From an uncultured Methanobrevibacter sp. (GTDB taxonomy: Archaea > Methanobacteriota > Methanobacteria > Methanobacteriales > Methanobacteriaceae): a stretch of DNA of 35,693 nucleotides. Every line of letters starts with the position of its first letter. Position 1 is the stretch's first letter. The notes below the pieces were generated by a model. That model was not told where the DNA came from, searched no databases, and saw only the letters and a list, made by a program, of their open reading frames with translations. Positions 34,995 to 35,693 of this stretch are shown piece after piece. The stretch is taken from assembly GCF_900314615.1 (NCBI RefSeq), contig NZ_OMWA01000030.1:1-35693 (forward strand), read 5' to 3'. The translations under genes were made by a program, and so were the position numbers.

Positions 34995-35693
34995 AGCTGT
35001 ACTCAGAGGAAAAGAATTATACCAAGACGTAATTTCTGGAATTCCTAAAGAAGATATTTACGAATTAGCAGAAGAAATGAAAAACGCAGAATTTGGTGTT
35101 CTCTTCTTCGGTTTAGGTTTAACCCACACTTTATCAAAACAAAGAAACATTGATATCGCTATTAAAATGGTACAAGACTTAAACAAATACAGTAAATGGG
35201 GTCTTACTCCAATGAGAGGTCACTTTAACGTAAACGGATTCAACATTTTCATGGCATTTGAATGTGGATTTGCTTTCGGTGTTGACTACTGTAGAGGTTA
35301 CCCAAGATATATGTTAGGAGAAACCAACACTATCGATTTATTAACCAGAAAAGAACCTGACTGTTTCATGGTTATTGCAGCTGACCCAGGTGCTCACTTC
35401 CCTAACGGAGCAAACCAACACTTAGCTAACATTCCTGTTATTCAAATCGATATTCACTGGGGTCCATCAACCGAACTCGCTGATGTTGTATTGCCAGGTT
35501 CATTCATTGGTGTAGAATGTGCTGGTACCAGTTATCGTATGGATGGAGTTCCTATCTACATGAAGAAAGCTATCGACAAACCAGAAACCTGTCGTGACGA
35601 CGAATGGATTGTCCGTGAATTGAAAGAAAGAGTAATGAAACTCAGAGAAGAGCCAAACGTAGCTCCAAAATATGTGCCAAATCCAAACGCACT
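34978..35693 (+). CDS. fwdB: Formylmethanofuran dehydrogenase subunit B, C-terminal part (after frameshift, runs off right edge)
   Basis: The frame that starts FYNAIRAVLRGKELY continues FwdB without a stop to the window edge: FGLGLTHTLSKQ, TPMRGHFNVNGFNIF, FGVDYCRGYPRYM, IAADPGAHFPNGANQHLANIPVIQID, LADVVLPGSFIGVECAGTSYRMDGVPIYMKK. These are the cofactor-binding middle and late segments of FwdB. It has no start of its own, so it is the second half of the interrupted gene. The subunits fwdA and fwdC are expected beyond the right edge. Confidence 0.92.

Overview
The window is AT-rich archaeal chromosome, almost certainly from Methanobrevibacter (Methanobacteriales), probably a gut or rumen species of the M. 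ruminantium type. The evidence is a formate-using hydrogenotrophic methanogen gene set (fdhC-fdhA-fdhB, a tungsten/molybdenum formylmethanofuran dehydrogenase operon), archaeal informational genes (DNA polymerase D large subunit, class I lysyl-tRNA synthetase, proteasome-activating nucleotidase), GGTGAT-like ribosome binding sites and TATA promoters. A giant non-ribosomal peptide synthetase (NRPS) gene is a known peculiarity of some rumen Methanobrevibacter.

Layout. 1-6808 (minus): a multimodular NRPS running off the left edge and broken by a frameshifting deletion near 2677. 7120-13001 (minus): anaerobic ribonucleotide reductase nrdD, with two operator-like palindromes next to TATA boxes, then DNA polymerase D large subunit polC. 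13182-15128 (plus): an acidic coiled-coil protein, a cytosine/nucleoside deaminase and a small GNAT-like protein. 15149-20697 (minus): lysS, pan, thiC and a PfkB-family kinase. 20860-23137: a ModE-type HTH regulator with a ligand-binding domain (minus), divergent hxlB (plus) and fdhD (minus). 23138-23839 is a 700-base AT-rich regulatory region, followed by fdhC, fdhA (frameshifted) and fdhB (plus). Next come a LicD-family transferase (plus), then moaA and mobB (minus), then a 590-base control region with two perfect 19-bp palindromes, then the fwd operon (HTH-ferredoxin protein, fwdF, fwdG, fwdD, fwdB; plus). fwdB is frameshifted and runs off the right edge.

How it fits together. The right half is a formate/CO2 and molybdopterin neighbourhood: formate uptake (FdhC), formate oxidation with F420 (FdhAB), sulfuration of the Mo/W cofactor (FdhD), cofactor synthesis (MoaA, MobB), the CO2-reducing entry enzyme of methanogenesis (Fwd), and two candidate regulators (HTH plus oxyanion-like binding domain; HTH plus two FeS clusters). 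HxlB supplies ribulose phosphates.

Most notable observations: three independent frame-breaking internal deletions in large conserved genes (NRPS, fdhA, fwdB), which look more like sequence/assembly damage than biology; paired palindromic operators at nrdD and between mobB and fwd; MobB with a threefold C-terminal repeat; stop codons repeatedly buried in terminator hairpins; a PAN without the usual HbYX tail; and an NRPS with a half condensation domain at its N-terminus and a first adenylation domain that lacks the amino-group-binding Asp.
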